Shown: positions 15,413-23,954 of the stretch, in pieces
How the letters are laid out: each line of letters starts with the position of its first letter
Position numbering within the stretch: position 1 is the first letter of the stretch
From: Streptomyces sp. CB02400
GTDB taxonomy: Bacteria; Actinomycetota; Actinomycetes; Streptomycetales; Streptomycetaceae
Assembly: GCF_001905725.1 (NCBI RefSeq)
Contig: NZ_LIWB01000008.1
Coordinates: 284,244-348,243, forward strand
DNA length: 64,000 nt
Reading direction: 5' to 3'
Translations under genes and position numbers: made by a program
The notes under the pieces: generated by a model
The model's input: the letters and a program-made list of their open reading frames with translations, nothing else
Databases searched by the model: none
What the model was told of the DNA's origin: nothing

Positions 15413-18001
15413 ATGACGACTTCCGCGACCACCGGAACCGGCGGCCCCACCGAGAACTCCCTGCGGCGCGCCCTCAGACGCGCCCGGGACGGCGTCTCCC
15501 TGGACGTCTCCGAGGCGGCGGTCCTGCTCCAGGCACGCGGTGAACACCTGGAGGACCTGTCCGCGTCGGCCGCCCGGGTGCGGGACGCGGGGCTCGAGGC
15601 GGCGGGGCGGCCCGGTGTCATCACGTACTCGAAGAGCGTCTTCGTCCCGCTGACCCGGCTGTGCCGGGACAAGTGCCACTACTGCACGTTCGTCACCGTG
15701 CCCGGCAAGCTGCGCCGGGCCGGGCACGGGATGTTCATGTCGCCGGACGAGGTGCTGGACATCGCCCGCAAGGGTGCCGCCGCCGGCTGCAAGGAAGCCC
15801 TCATCACCCTCGGCGACAAGCCCGAGGACCGCTGGCCGGAGGCGCGCGAGTGGCTCGACGCGCACGGGTACGACGACACGATCGCGTACGTCCGCGCGAT
15901 CTCCATCCGGATCCTGGAGGAGACGGGACTCCTCCCGCACCTCAACCCGGGCGTCATGCCCTGGACCGACTTCCAGCGGCTCAAGCCGGTCGCGCCGTCG
16001 ATGGGCATGATGCTGGAGACCACCGCGACCCGTCTGTGGTCCGAGCCCGGCGGCCCGCACCACGGCTCCCCGGACAAGGAGCCGGCCGTACGGCTGCGGG
16101 TGCTGGAGGACGCGGGCCGCTCCTCGGTCCCCTTCACCTCCGGCATCCTCATCGGCATCGGGGAGACGTACGAGGAGCGCGCGGAGTCGCTGTTCGCGCT
16201 GCGGAAGATCTCCCGCGCCCACCACGGCATCCAGGAACTGATCATCCAGAACTTCCGCGCCAAGCCGGACACCGCGATGCGCGGCATGCCGGACGCGGAA
16301 CTCGACGAGCTGGTCGCCACGGTCGCCGTCGCCCGGCTGGTCCTCGGTCCGTCCGCCTGCCTCCAGGCGCCGCCGAACCTGGTCGACTCCGAGTACGGGC
16401 GGCTGATCGGGGCCGGGATCGACGACTGGGGCGGGGTCTCCCCGCTGACCATCGACCACGTCAACCCCGAGCGCCCCTGGCCGCGGATCGAGGAACTGGC
16501 CGACAGGTCCCGGGCCGCCGGCTTCGAGCTGCGCGAACGCCTCTGCGTCTACCCGGAGTTCGTGCGGCGTGGTGAGCCGTGGCTGGATCCGCGGCTGCGT
16601 CCGCACGTGGCCGCGCTCGCCGACCCGGCCACCGGTCTGGCGCGCCCCGACGCCCTCCCGCAGGGGCTGCCCTGGCAGGAACCGGACGAGGCGTTCACCG
16701 CGACCGGCCGCACCGATCTGCACCGCACCATCGACACCGAGGGGCGTACGGGCGACCGGCGCGACGACTTCGACGAGGTCTACGGCGACTGGGACGCCCT
16801 GCGCGAGGCCGCCGCCCCCGGCATGGTCCCGGAGCGCATCGACACCGATGTGCGCGAGGCCCTGCGCACGGCGGCCGACGACCCGACGAGGCTGACCGAC
16901 GCGGAGGCGCTGGCGCTGCTGCACGCCGACGGTCCCGCCCTGGACGCGCTGTGCCGGGTCGCGGACGACGTCCGCAAGTCGGTGGTCGGCGACGACGTGA
17001 CGTACATCGTCACCCGCAACATCAACTTCACCAACGTCTGTTACACCGGCTGCCGTTTCTGCGCCTTCGCGCAGCGCCGCACCGACGCGGACGCCTACAC
17101 GCTCTCGCTCGACCAGGTCGCCGACCGCGCCCAGCAGGCGTGGGACGTGGGCGCGGTGGAGGTCTGCATGCAGGGCGGCATCCACCCCGACCTGCCCGGG
17201 ACGGCGTACTTCGACATCGCGAAGGCGGTGAAGGCCCGAGTCCCCGGCATGCACGTGCACGCCTTCTCCCCGATGGAGGTCGTCAACGGCGCGACCCGCA
17301 CTGGCCTGTCCATCCGGGAGTGGCTCACGGCGGCGAAGGAAGCGGGACTGGACACCATCCCCGGCACGGCCGCCGAGATCCTCGACGACGAGGTCCGCTG
17401 GATCCTGACCAAGGGCAAACTCCCGGCGGCGACCTGGACCGAGGTCGTCACCACCGCCCACGAGCTGGGCATCCGCTCCTCCTCGACGATGATGTACGGC
17501 CATGTCGACCAGCCCCGCCACTGGCTGGGCCACCTGCGCACCCTGGCCGGCATCCAGCAACGAACCGGCGGCTTCACGGAGTTCGTGACCCTTCCCTTCG
17601 TGCACACCAACGCCCCCGTATACCTGGCCGGCATCGCCCGCCCCGGACCGACGGTCCGCGACAACCGCGCGGTCACCGCGATGGCCCGCCTGCTGCTCCA
17701 CCCGCACATCCCCAACATCCAGACGAGCTGGGTGAAACTGGGCGCGGAGGGCGCGGCGGAGATGCTGCGCTCCGGCGCGAACGATCTCGGCGGCACGCTG
17801 ATGGAGGAGACGATCTCGCGGATGGCGGGTTCGTCGTACGGTTCCTACAAGTCGGTCAAGGACCTGATCGCGGTCGCGGAGGCCGCCGGCCGCCCGGCGA
17901 AGCCCCGCACCACCCTCTACGGCGAGGTACCGGAGGAGCGCCGCCGGGCGGCGGAGGCATCGGACGGACACCTCCCGGAACTGCTGCCGGTACTGGACTG
18001 A
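15413..18001 (+). CDS. fbiC: 7,8-didemethyl-8-hydroxy-5-deazariboflavin (FO) synthase FbiC
   Basis: 862 residues: the single-chain actinobacterial form that fuses CofG-like (N-terminal) and CofH-like (C-terminal) radical SAM halves. Both CxxxCxxC iron-sulfur motifs are intact: CRDKCHYC at Cys84/88/91 and CYTGCRFC at Cys543/547/550. The enzyme condenses tyrosine with 5-amino-6-ribitylamino-uracil to FO, the chromophore of coenzyme F420. It acts in the cytoplasm and precedes the FbiA/FbiB steps, which are not encoded here. Full length compares well with known FbiC (about 850 residues). Several F420-type oxidoreductase genes in this window are plausible users of the product. Confidence 0.97.
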   Translation: MTTSATTGTGGPTENSLRRALRRARDGVSLDVSEAAVLLQARGEHLEDLSASAARVRDAGLEAAGRPGVITYSKSVFVPLTRLCRDKCHYCTFVTVPGKLRRAGHGMFMSPDEVLDIARKGAAAGCKEALITLGDKPEDRWPEAREWLDAHGYDDTIAYVRAISIRILEETGLLPHLNPGVMPWTDFQRLKPVAPSMGMMLETTATRLWSEPGGPHHGSPDKEPAVRLRVLEDAGRSSVPFTSGILIGIGETYEERAESLFALRKISRAHHGIQELIIQNFRAKPDTAMRGMPDAELDELVATVAVARLVLGPSACLQAPPNLVDSEYGRLIGAGIDDWGGVSPLTIDHVNPERPWPRIEELADRSRAAGFELRERLCVYPEFVRRGEPWLDPRLRPHVAALADPATGLARPDALPQGLPWQEPDEAFTATGRTDLHRTIDTEGRTGDRRDDFDEVYGDWDALREAAAPGMVPERIDTDVREALRTAADDPTRLTDAEALALLHADGPALDALCRVADDVRKSVVGDDVTYIVTRNINFTNVCYTGCRFCAFAQRRTDADAYTLSLDQVADRAQQAWDVGAVEVCMQGGIHPDLPGTAYFDIAKAVKARVPGMHVHAFSPMEVVNGATRTGLSIREWLTAAKEAGLDTIPGTAAEILDDEVRWILTKGKLPAATWTEVVTTAHELGIRSSSTMMYGHVDQPRHWLGHLRTLAGIQQRTGGFTEFVTLPFVHTNAPVYLAGIARPGPTVRDNRAVTAMARLLLHPHIPNIQTSWVKLGAEGAAEMLRSGANDLGGTLMEETISRMAGSSYGSYKSVKDLIAVAEAAGRPAKPRTTLYGEVPEERRRAAEASDGHLPELLPVLD

Positions 18002-18043
18002 GACGGGCCGGGGAAGCGCGGGTACTGGCAGTAGGATGATCCG

Positions 18044-18110
18044 ACCCGCGTTCGATCGGGACCCGCGGCCTTCGGACCGGAGCCCGCGGCCTTCGATCGG
18101 GACCCGTAGC
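18044..18110. repeat. Short direct repeats upstream of the YkuD-like gene
   Basis: TTCGATCGGGACCCG occurs twice (near 18052 and 18093), with CCCGCGGCCTTCGG and CCCGCGGCCTTCGA in between. The repeats occupy most of the space between fbiC and the next gene. Confidence 0.6.
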
Positions 18111-18127
18111 TGAGGAGATGCGTACCG

Positions 18128-18694
18128 GTGCCTGCCCGTCTTCCCTCGTGGGCCTGGGTGACCGGGCTGACCACGGGGGCGATCGCCGCGGTGGTGGTCC
18201 TGGCCGTCCAGGCGGACCAGGGGACGAAGCCCGTCGCCGCCACGACCCGGCCGAGCGCGTCGGCGACGGCGGACGCGAAACCGTCCGCGAAGCCGGAGGA
18301 GGAGAAACCGGCGGCGGTCCCGGCCGACTCGGGCACCGGCCGCCGGATCGTCTACTCCCTCGGCGAGAAGCGGGTCTGGCTGGTCGACGCCAGTGACACC
18401 CCCCGCCGCTCCTTCGCGGTCTGGCCGGGCACGGTCGCCCCGGACCCCGGCACGTACACGATCGGCAAGCGCACCCCGGCCACCACCGGCAGCGACGGCG
18501 TCCCGGTCGAGCACATCATGTACTTCGCCCAGAAGTCCGGCGTCTGGGTCGCCTTCTCCAACGCGGTCGACGGCTCCTCGCCCCCGCCCGCCGAACCGGG
18601 CGCGCAGACGGGCGGCATCCGCATCGCCAAACCCGACGGCAAGGCCCTGTGGACCTTCGGCTCGGCGGGCACGACGGTCCGGGTCGTCGAGTAG
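18128..18694 (+). CDS. Secreted L,D-transpeptidase-like protein lacking the catalytic cysteine
   Basis: 188 residues. An N-terminal hydrophobic anchor (WVTGLTTGAIAAVVVLAVQA) and a Pro/Ala/Lys linker precede a YkuD-like beta domain (about 65-188): RIVYSLGEKRVWLVDASD, SFAVWPGTVAPDPGTYTI, HIMYFAQKSGVWVAFSNAV, and GGIRIAKPDGKALWTFGSAGTTVRVVE. In active enzymes the last block reads SHGC-[IV]-R-[LM] followed by DAxxLW. Here QTGGIRIA replaces it, so the nucleophilic cysteine is glycine and the preceding Ser-His is gone. It is probably a cell-wall-binding or structural pseudo-enzyme. GTG 18128 is preceded by GAGGAG at 10 nt. Confidence 0.75.
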   Translation: MPARLPSWAWVTGLTTGAIAAVVVLAVQADQGTKPVAATTRPSASATADAKPSAKPEEEKPAAVPADSGTGRRIVYSLGEKRVWLVDASDTPRRSFAVWPGTVAPDPGTYTIGKRTPATTGSDGVPVEHIMYFAQKSGVWVAFSNAVDGSSPPPAEPGAQTGGIRIAKPDGKALWTFGSAGTTVRVVE

Positions 18695-18736
18695 CCGCGT
18701 CGGAGGGCGAAACACCGGTCGCGACAACGTGCGTGG

Positions 18737-19090
18737 CTACTCGGTGTCCTTCGGGTGGCGAGTGGACGCGTACACGAAATGAACCGTGTGGCGCGCCTCG
18801 TCGACGAGGTAGCGGACGTGGCCGCCCGCTGTCACCTCGTACTCCCACTGAGGGTGTTCCCGGCCTCCGAGGACGGCCCTGGCCAGCCGGCCGCGGAGCG
18901 GGTGCTGACGGTCGAGGTCCGCTCGGGGCAGGGGATCACGGCGCAGAGCGTCGAAGCAGCGGCGTGTGTTGCCCGGAGCCTCCGCGCCCAGTTCGCCCCA
19001 CCCCTTTGCTGCCTCGTTGCTCGCGAACCGCAGGCGCCATTCACCGTCCATGGGCGGCGGAGCGACGTCATCACCGCGCTTCGGGCTCAC
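18737..19090 (-). CDS. RelE/ParE-like toxin of a type II toxin-antitoxin operon
   Basis: 117 residues. The core WRLRFASNEAAKGWGELGAEAPGN, PLPRADLDRQHPLRGRLA, WEYEVTAGGHVRYLVD and VHFVYASTRHP follows the RelE/YoeB-type layout (a basic, small beta-sheet ribonuclease). Several Streptomyces homologues are annotated as translational-repressor cytotoxins. The GTG at 19090 overlaps the antitoxin stop by four bases (GTGA), the usual coupling in such operons, with the antitoxin gene first. The expected activity is mRNA cleavage on the ribosome, inferred from family only. A Met at residue 15 (MDGEWRL) is an alternative start. Confidence 0.75.
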   Translation of the reverse strand: MSPKRGDDVAPPPMDGEWRLRFASNEAAKGWGELGAEAPGNTRRCFDALRRDPLPRADLDRQHPLRGRLARAVLGGREHPQWEYEVTAGGHVRYLVDEARHTVHFVYASTRHPKDTE

Positions 19091-19548
19091 GGTGCCGTCA
19101 CCTCGCCGTGGTCCTCGTCGGGCCATGGGCGAGTGAGCTGTGCCGTGAGCTCGGGATCGGCGAGGATGCGGGCCGTCGCGCGCCATTCGACGACGAGGCG
19201 ATGAAGATTGCCGTGGACGTTCAGCTGGGCCGCGTCGTGCGTGGCGTTGATGAGTTCGGCCACGAACTCCTGCGACTCCTCGGCATTCAAGTGGCGGACC
19301 CACGGGAAGACCGACGGCAGCGCGCGCAGTATGGCCCGCTCACCGGCGTCACTGCGCACGAGGGCGGCCAGGAGACGGGCGGTGATGTCCGCCGTCTCCT
19401 CGCGCTGCTGGTCATGGCGGGCGGTGGTCAGGTAGAGGTCCTCGCCGTCCCGACGCGTGACGTGCACGCGCTGCGTCCGGTCGAGTGTCTCGGCGACCCG
19501 CTTCGAATTCTTCGAGAGCTCGGAAAAGGCAACCGTGGGAGTGGACAC
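19087..19548 (-). CDS. Phd/YefM-like antitoxin
   Basis: 153 residues starting at GTG 19548 (STPTVAFSELSKNSKRVAETLDRT). The N-terminal 60 residues match the prevent-host-death fold: a short strand, ELSKNSKRVAETL helix, then VHVTRRDGEDLYLTTAR. These dimerise, bind their own operator and neutralise the partner toxin with the C-terminal tail. The remaining 90 residues (VFPWVRHLNAEESQEFVAELINATHDAAQL) form an unusually long helical C-terminus. The gene directly precedes and overlaps the toxin gene. Autoregulation is expected from family knowledge. Confidence 0.75.
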   Translation of the reverse strand: MSTPTVAFSELSKNSKRVAETLDRTQRVHVTRRDGEDLYLTTARHDQQREETADITARLLAALVRSDAGERAILRALPSVFPWVRHLNAEESQEFVAELINATHDAAQLNVHGNLHRLVVEWRATARILADPELTAQLTRPWPDEDHGEVTAP

Positions 19549-19580
19549 GACTCGACGGTACTTCGGAATGTGTTCCGAAG

Positions 19581-20099
19581 TTAATCGGGGCGGTGACCGG
19601 ATCGCCCGCCCTGCTGAACCGGCAGGTGGTTGACCAGCAGGACCACGCCGCTGAGGACGAAGACGCGCAGGGCCGCGTCCAGGCCGTTCCAGTCCTCCGA
19701 CTGCCACATCGCGAACCACTCGCCGCCGATCGCCATGAAGCCGGCGCCGAACAGGAGCATGACCATCAGCAGGCCGTACGTGGAGACACGGCGGGCGTGC
19801 GCGTGGTCGGAGCGGGTCCAGAGCCAGGTGCCGTAGGCCAGGACCAGCGCGGCTGCCGTCTCCCAGACGATGATCGCGACGTACGCGGCGTCCTGCACGC
19901 CCTCGTTCGTGATCGCGCGCCACATCAGGTCGTCGTCCTTGAACGTGGTGTCCATCGCGAGGACGTGCCGTACGAAGTCCTGGTTCGTGCCGAAGTCCGT
20001 GATGTTGCCGAGGGCGACCAGCGCCATGTAGAGGGCGACGGAGGCGGTGAGGAGGGTGGCGGTGAGGGGCAGTGCGCCGCGTGGGGTTGTGGTGGGCAT
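19581..20099 (-). CDS. DUF2165-family four-helix membrane protein
   Basis: 172 residues with four predicted transmembrane helices: LTATLLTASVALYMALVAL, AAYVAIIVWETAAALVLAYG, TYGLLMVMLLFGAGFMAIGG and RVFVLSGVVLLVNHL. The loop GNITDFGTNQDFVRHVLAMDTTF and the closing EWFAMWQSEDWNGLDAA are characteristic of DUF2165, a family of small integral membrane proteins with no known function. It sits 32 bp upstream of the antitoxin gene on the same strand, but is probably an independent unit. Confidence 0.85.
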   Translation of the reverse strand: MPTTTPRGALPLTATLLTASVALYMALVALGNITDFGTNQDFVRHVLAMDTTFKDDDLMWRAITNEGVQDAAYVAIIVWETAAALVLAYGTWLWTRSDHAHARRVSTYGLLMVMLLFGAGFMAIGGEWFAMWQSEDWNGLDAALRVFVLSGVVLLVNHLPVQQGGRSGHRPD

Positions 20100-20188
20100 G
20101 GCGGTTCAATTCCCGTTGCCGGGGCCCGTATTCCGTCTGACGTGAGCCAGAATGAGGCAGGCCGGGACACGGACGAGGGGACGGACGC

Positions 20189-22681
20189 GTGGCGCAGGCA
20201 CGACTGTCGATGCAGCAGATCGTCCGACAGCGCAGGCGTGCCGCCTTCGTGGGCCGTACGGCCGAACGCGACCTGTTCCGGGCGAGCTTGGTCGAGCCCG
20301 GTACGGGAAGCCGTCACTTCCTGTTCCATGTGCACGGCCCCGCCGGCGTCGGGAAGTCCATGCTGCTCGCGGAGTTCGAGCACATCGCCCGGGAGTGCGG
20401 GGCACTGACGGCGTACGTCGACGAGAGCGCGGCCGGCATCCCGGAGGCGCTGGAGGCGATCTGCCGTCAGTTCGCCTCGCAGGGCCGCCGGGCCAAGGAC
20501 CTGGAACGGCTGCTGACCGCCCACCGTGAGCGGCGTCACGAGGCCGAGCTGGCCGCCCTCGCCGCGCTGGAACCCGGCCCGGACAGCGGCCCGTCCGCCG
20601 GCAGCATGGCCGTCGCGCGGGCCGGCCTCGCCGGACTGGGACTCGTCCCGGGCGCGGGCGCCTTCGCCGGTGTCCTCGACCCCACCCACCTCGCCCAGGG
20701 CGCCGACCGTCTGCGCACCGGCCTCGGCGCGCGCTTCCGCAGTTACGAGGACGTACAGCTGGTCCTCTCCCCGGAGAGCGTCCTCACCCCCGTGCTGGTG
20801 AACGAGATCCGCGGTGCCGCCGCCGACGTACCGTGGATCGTCCTGCTCTTCGACACCTACGAGCGCACGGGGCTCTTCCTCGACGCCTGGCTGTGGGACC
20901 TCATGACGAGCGACCGTCACGGGACCCTCCCCGGCACGATCCTCGTCGTCACGGCCGGCCGGAATCCGGCCGACAGCGCCCGCTGGGGCGGCCTGCCGGG
21001 CTTCGTGACCCCTCTGCCGCTGCGGCCGTTCACGGAGGCGGAGGCTCGCGGACTGCTCGCGGACCGGGGCGTCAGGGCGGAACCGGTCGTCGCCGAGGTG
21101 CTCCGGCTCACCGGCGGTCTCCCCGTCCTCGTCTCCCTGCTGGCCGACTCCCGGCCGGCCGGCCCCGAGGACGTGCGGGACCCCAGCGCCACCGCCGTGG
21201 AACGGTTCCTGAAGGGGGAGCAGGACCCGGTGCGCCGGGCCGCCGCGATCGCGGGCGCACTGCCCCGCCGGCTGGACGCGGACGTGTTCCGGGTGGCGGC
21301 CGACCTCGACGGGGAACGGGCCGACGAGCTGTACGGATGGGTGAGCACCCTGCCGTTCGCCGACCCGCTCGGGGGCCGGCTCCGCTACCACGACGTCGTG
21401 CGCGCCCCGATGCTGCGGCTTCAGCGCGGACGCTCCCCGCGCGGCTGGGCAGCGGACCAGCGGCGGCTGGCGGACGCGTTCCGCCGCTGGCGAGAGGAGA
21501 CGGAAACCGGACGGGAGACCGGGCGGCCGTGGGCCGACGAGGACTGGTGGGAGCTGCGCACGGCGGAGCTGTACCACCGCCTGTGCGCCCGGGACCGGGA
21601 GGCGCTGTCCGAGGTGCTGCACGACCTGGTGGAGGCGTGCGACCAGGGTGAGGCCGTCGCGGCACGGTGGGTCGGGGTCCTGGAGGACGCCGGCCGGGAC
21701 GCCGACGTGGCGGGCATCGCCTCGTGGGGGCGGCAGCTGTCGCGGGCGCTCGCGGCCGGCGGCACGCAGGCCGTGCTGGAGGAGCTGCTCGTCACCGCCG
21801 GTCACGCGCCGTCGGCCACCCCGTGGACCGGCGGACCCTACGGCCTCCCTCAGGGACCACCGGCCGACGTCACCTCGCGGCGGACCGAGGAGCGGCCCCA
21901 CGGAGGATACGGATATCCCGGCCCGGGCGCCGTGGAACGCCCTGACACCTCGTGGCAGGCCGAGGAACAGCTCCGCGAACACGCCGACTGGGACGTGGGA
22001 CTTCCCCCGGCCCTCATGGCGCGGATCCACCGCGACCGTGCCCTCTCCCACGCCGCCCGGGGCGAGTACGAGGCCGCCGTCACCACCCTGGACCGGGCGC
22101 TCGGGTCGGCCCCGGACGACGCCGGGGCGCTCGCCCTGCGCGGGGAGTACGGGCGTGTCCTCGGACGGCACGAGCAGGCGGCGGGTGATCTGGAGCGTGC
22201 CGTGGCGCTCGACCCCGCCGACGCGTACGCCTGGGCCTCCCTCGGTGCCACCCGCCTCGCCCTCGGCGATCCGGCCGCCGCGCTCACCGCGCTGGACCGC
22301 GCGCTGGAGCTGAGGCCCGACTACCCGTGGGCCCTCATCCGCCGCGGCCGCGTCCGGCGGGTTCTGGGCGACCCCGGACGCCGGCTCGCCGACCTCGACC
22401 GGGCCGTCGCCCTGCAGCCCGACTCCCCGTGGGCCCACTGCGAGCGCGGCGACGCGCTGCGAGCCACCGGCCGCGACGAGGAGGCGCTCGCCGCGTACGA
22501 CCACGCACTCACCCTTGACCCCGAGTACGCGTCGGCGTACGCGAGCCGGGGCGTGAGCCGCTTCAACCTCGGCCGCCACACGGAGGCCCTGGCCGACCTG
22601 GACCGCGCCCTGGAACTCGACCCCTCCTACACCTGGGCCCGCACCCAGCGCGACGCGGTCGTACGACACCGCGACGGCTGA
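20189..22681 (+). CDS. STAND-type ATPase with C-terminal TPR repeats
   Basis: 830 residues. An N-terminal AAA/STAND module opens with FVGRTAERDLFRASL and a Walker A GPAGVGKS (50-57). Walker B-like VPWIVLLFDTYERTG follows near 225, then ILVVTAGRNP (sensor-like) and a winged-helix region. A Gly/Pro-rich linker (about 545-600) leads to about five tetratricopeptide repeats (610-825), such as AWASLGATRLALGDPAAALTALDRALELRPDYPWAL (36-residue period). Such proteins act as signal-integrating scaffolds. No effector domain is fused, so the output is unknown. GTG 20189 follows GAGGGGACGGACGC. It is divergent from the DUF2165 gene. Confidence 0.8.
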   Translation: MAQARLSMQQIVRQRRRAAFVGRTAERDLFRASLVEPGTGSRHFLFHVHGPAGVGKSMLLAEFEHIARECGALTAYVDESAAGIPEALEAICRQFASQGRRAKDLERLLTAHRERRHEAELAALAALEPGPDSGPSAGSMAVARAGLAGLGLVPGAGAFAGVLDPTHLAQGADRLRTGLGARFRSYEDVQLVLSPESVLTPVLVNEIRGAAADVPWIVLLFDTYERTGLFLDAWLWDLMTSDRHGTLPGTILVVTAGRNPADSARWGGLPGFVTPLPLRPFTEAEARGLLADRGVRAEPVVAEVLRLTGGLPVLVSLLADSRPAGPEDVRDPSATAVERFLKGEQDPVRRAAAIAGALPRRLDADVFRVAADLDGERADELYGWVSTLPFADPLGGRLRYHDVVRAPMLRLQRGRSPRGWAADQRRLADAFRRWREETETGRETGRPWADEDWWELRTAELYHRLCARDREALSEVLHDLVEACDQGEAVAARWVGVLEDAGRDADVAGIASWGRQLSRALAAGGTQAVLEELLVTAGHAPSATPWTGGPYGLPQGPPADVTSRRTEERPHGGYGYPGPGAVERPDTSWQAEEQLREHADWDVGLPPALMARIHRDRALSHAARGEYEAAVTTLDRALGSAPDDAGALALRGEYGRVLGRHEQAAGDLERAVALDPADAYAWASLGATRLALGDPAAALTALDRALELRPDYPWALIRRGRVRRVLGDPGRRLADLDRAVALQPDSPWAHCERGDALRATGRDEEALAAYDHALTLDPEYASAYASRGVSRFNLGRHTEALADLDRALELDPSYTWARTQRDAVVRHRDG

Positions 22682-22820
22682 AATCCCCCTGTCCGACCAC
22701 TTCCGATCACTCACTTCACACGCCTCACACCCCGCGTACCGATCTGCCCCCTGAACCGGCCGTCCCCGTTCGATTACAGTGCTGGCACCGCACATACGGA
22801 CGAGGTCCCGGGAGGTCGGG

Positions 22821-23939
22821 GTGGGCGGTACTGCCGGGCCCGTGTGGGGGCGGCGCGAGCAGCAGGACTTCCGCAGCCGGGTGCGCGGGACACTGCTCGG
22901 GGTCGCCCTCGGGGACGCGCTGGGCGCGCCCGTGGACGGAATGACGGCCGACGGGATACGACAGGCGCACGGCGCGGAGGGCCTCACCGAGCTCGCCCCC
23001 GCCCACGGCCGGCGCGGTGCCGTCACCCACCACACCCAGCTCACCCTCTTCTCCGTGGACGGCCTGATCCGCGCCCAGGTGCGGCGCGACACCGGCGCCT
23101 GGCACCCGCCGACCGATCTGCACCGGGCGTATCTGCGCTGGGCCACCACCCAGCGGGACTGGGGCCCGGACGAGCGGCGCAAGGACGACGGCTGGCTGGC
23201 GCGCGAGGAGTGGCTGTACGCACGCCGGGAGCCCGTCCGTACGCTGCTGCTCGGACTCGGCGACGAGACCATGGGGACGCCGGCGGCGCCCAAGAACCCC
23301 GGTGAGGCGGGGCCCGAGGCGGCGGCCAGGTCCGCGCCGTTCGGGCTGCTCGTCGGCTGGGAGCCGCAGCTCGTCGCACAGCTCGCCGTGGAGTGCGCGG
23401 CGCAGACCCACGGCCATCCGGTCGCCTGCCTCGCGGCGGGCGCGTACGCCGCGATCGTGCACGCGCTGGCCCGGGGCGAGAGCCTGGACACGGCGGTGCA
23501 GCGGGCGCTCGCGCTGCTGGCCGCACGGCCGGGGCACCAGCCGGTGTCGGACGCGCTCCAGCACGCGCTGGGCGCAGTACGGCAGGGGATGCCCACCCCG
23601 CGGCGGGTCACGGAGCTGGTCGGGAACGCCACCGCCGAGGGACTGCTCGCCGCCGCCGTGTACTGCGCGCTGGTGGGGGAGGACGTACGGCAGGGGCTGT
23701 GCCTGGCCGTGAACCACGACGGGCCCAGCGCCGCCGCCGGCGCGCTGACCGGCGGGCTGCTCGGGGCGCTGCACGGCGAGACGGCCCTCCCGCCGGCCTG
23801 GCTGGCCGAGCTGGAGGGCCGCCCCACGATCCTGGAACTCGCCGACGACTTCGCCATGGAGATGACGCAGGGCGCTGCGCTGCATGGGCCCGCGGGGTCT
23901 TCGGCGGCCTGGCTGGCGCGGTATCCCCGGGGGGCCTGA
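22821..23939 (+). CDS. ADP-ribosylglycohydrolase-family protein with altered metal site
   Basis: 372 residues with the all-helical DraG/ARH fold: RGTLLGVALGDALGAPVDG, TQLTLFSVDGLIRA, WATTQRDWGP, GLLVGWEP, and the closing NHDGPSAAAGALTGGLLGALHG. Active relatives use Asp-rich T-D-D-T and D-x-D-[ST] motifs to hold two Mg2+ ions that hydrolyse ADP-ribosyl bonds. Here the first reads T-H-H-T (69-72) and the second lacks both aspartates. The protein is therefore probably inactive as a hydrolase, or uses different metals, and may bind ADP-ribose as a sensor. GTG 22821 follows GGGAGG at 5 nt. It lies 139 bp after the ATPase-TPR gene, same strand. Confidence 0.85.
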   Translation: MGGTAGPVWGRREQQDFRSRVRGTLLGVALGDALGAPVDGMTADGIRQAHGAEGLTELAPAHGRRGAVTHHTQLTLFSVDGLIRAQVRRDTGAWHPPTDLHRAYLRWATTQRDWGPDERRKDDGWLAREEWLYARREPVRTLLLGLGDETMGTPAAPKNPGEAGPEAAARSAPFGLLVGWEPQLVAQLAVECAAQTHGHPVACLAAGAYAAIVHALARGESLDTAVQRALALLAARPGHQPVSDALQHALGAVRQGMPTPRRVTELVGNATAEGLLAAAVYCALVGEDVRQGLCLAVNHDGPSAAAGALTGGLLGALHGETALPPAWLAELEGRPTILELADDFAMEMTQGAALHGPAGSSAAWLARYPRGA

Positions 23940-23954
23940 GCTGGGGGCGGAGAA

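Noticed and set aside
15389..18727. A 1112-codon open frame on the minus strand
   Set aside because: It is antisense to fbiC, whose two radical SAM motifs make the plus strand the coding strand.
20189..22681. Anti-phage STAND (Avs-like) effector
   Set aside because: There is a P-loop and TPRs but no fused nuclease, TIR or membrane effector domain and no defence neighbours.
19925..23857. A 1310-codon minus-strand frame
   Set aside because: Antisense to the ATPase-TPR and ADP-ribosylglycohydrolase-family genes; composition is that of a shadow.
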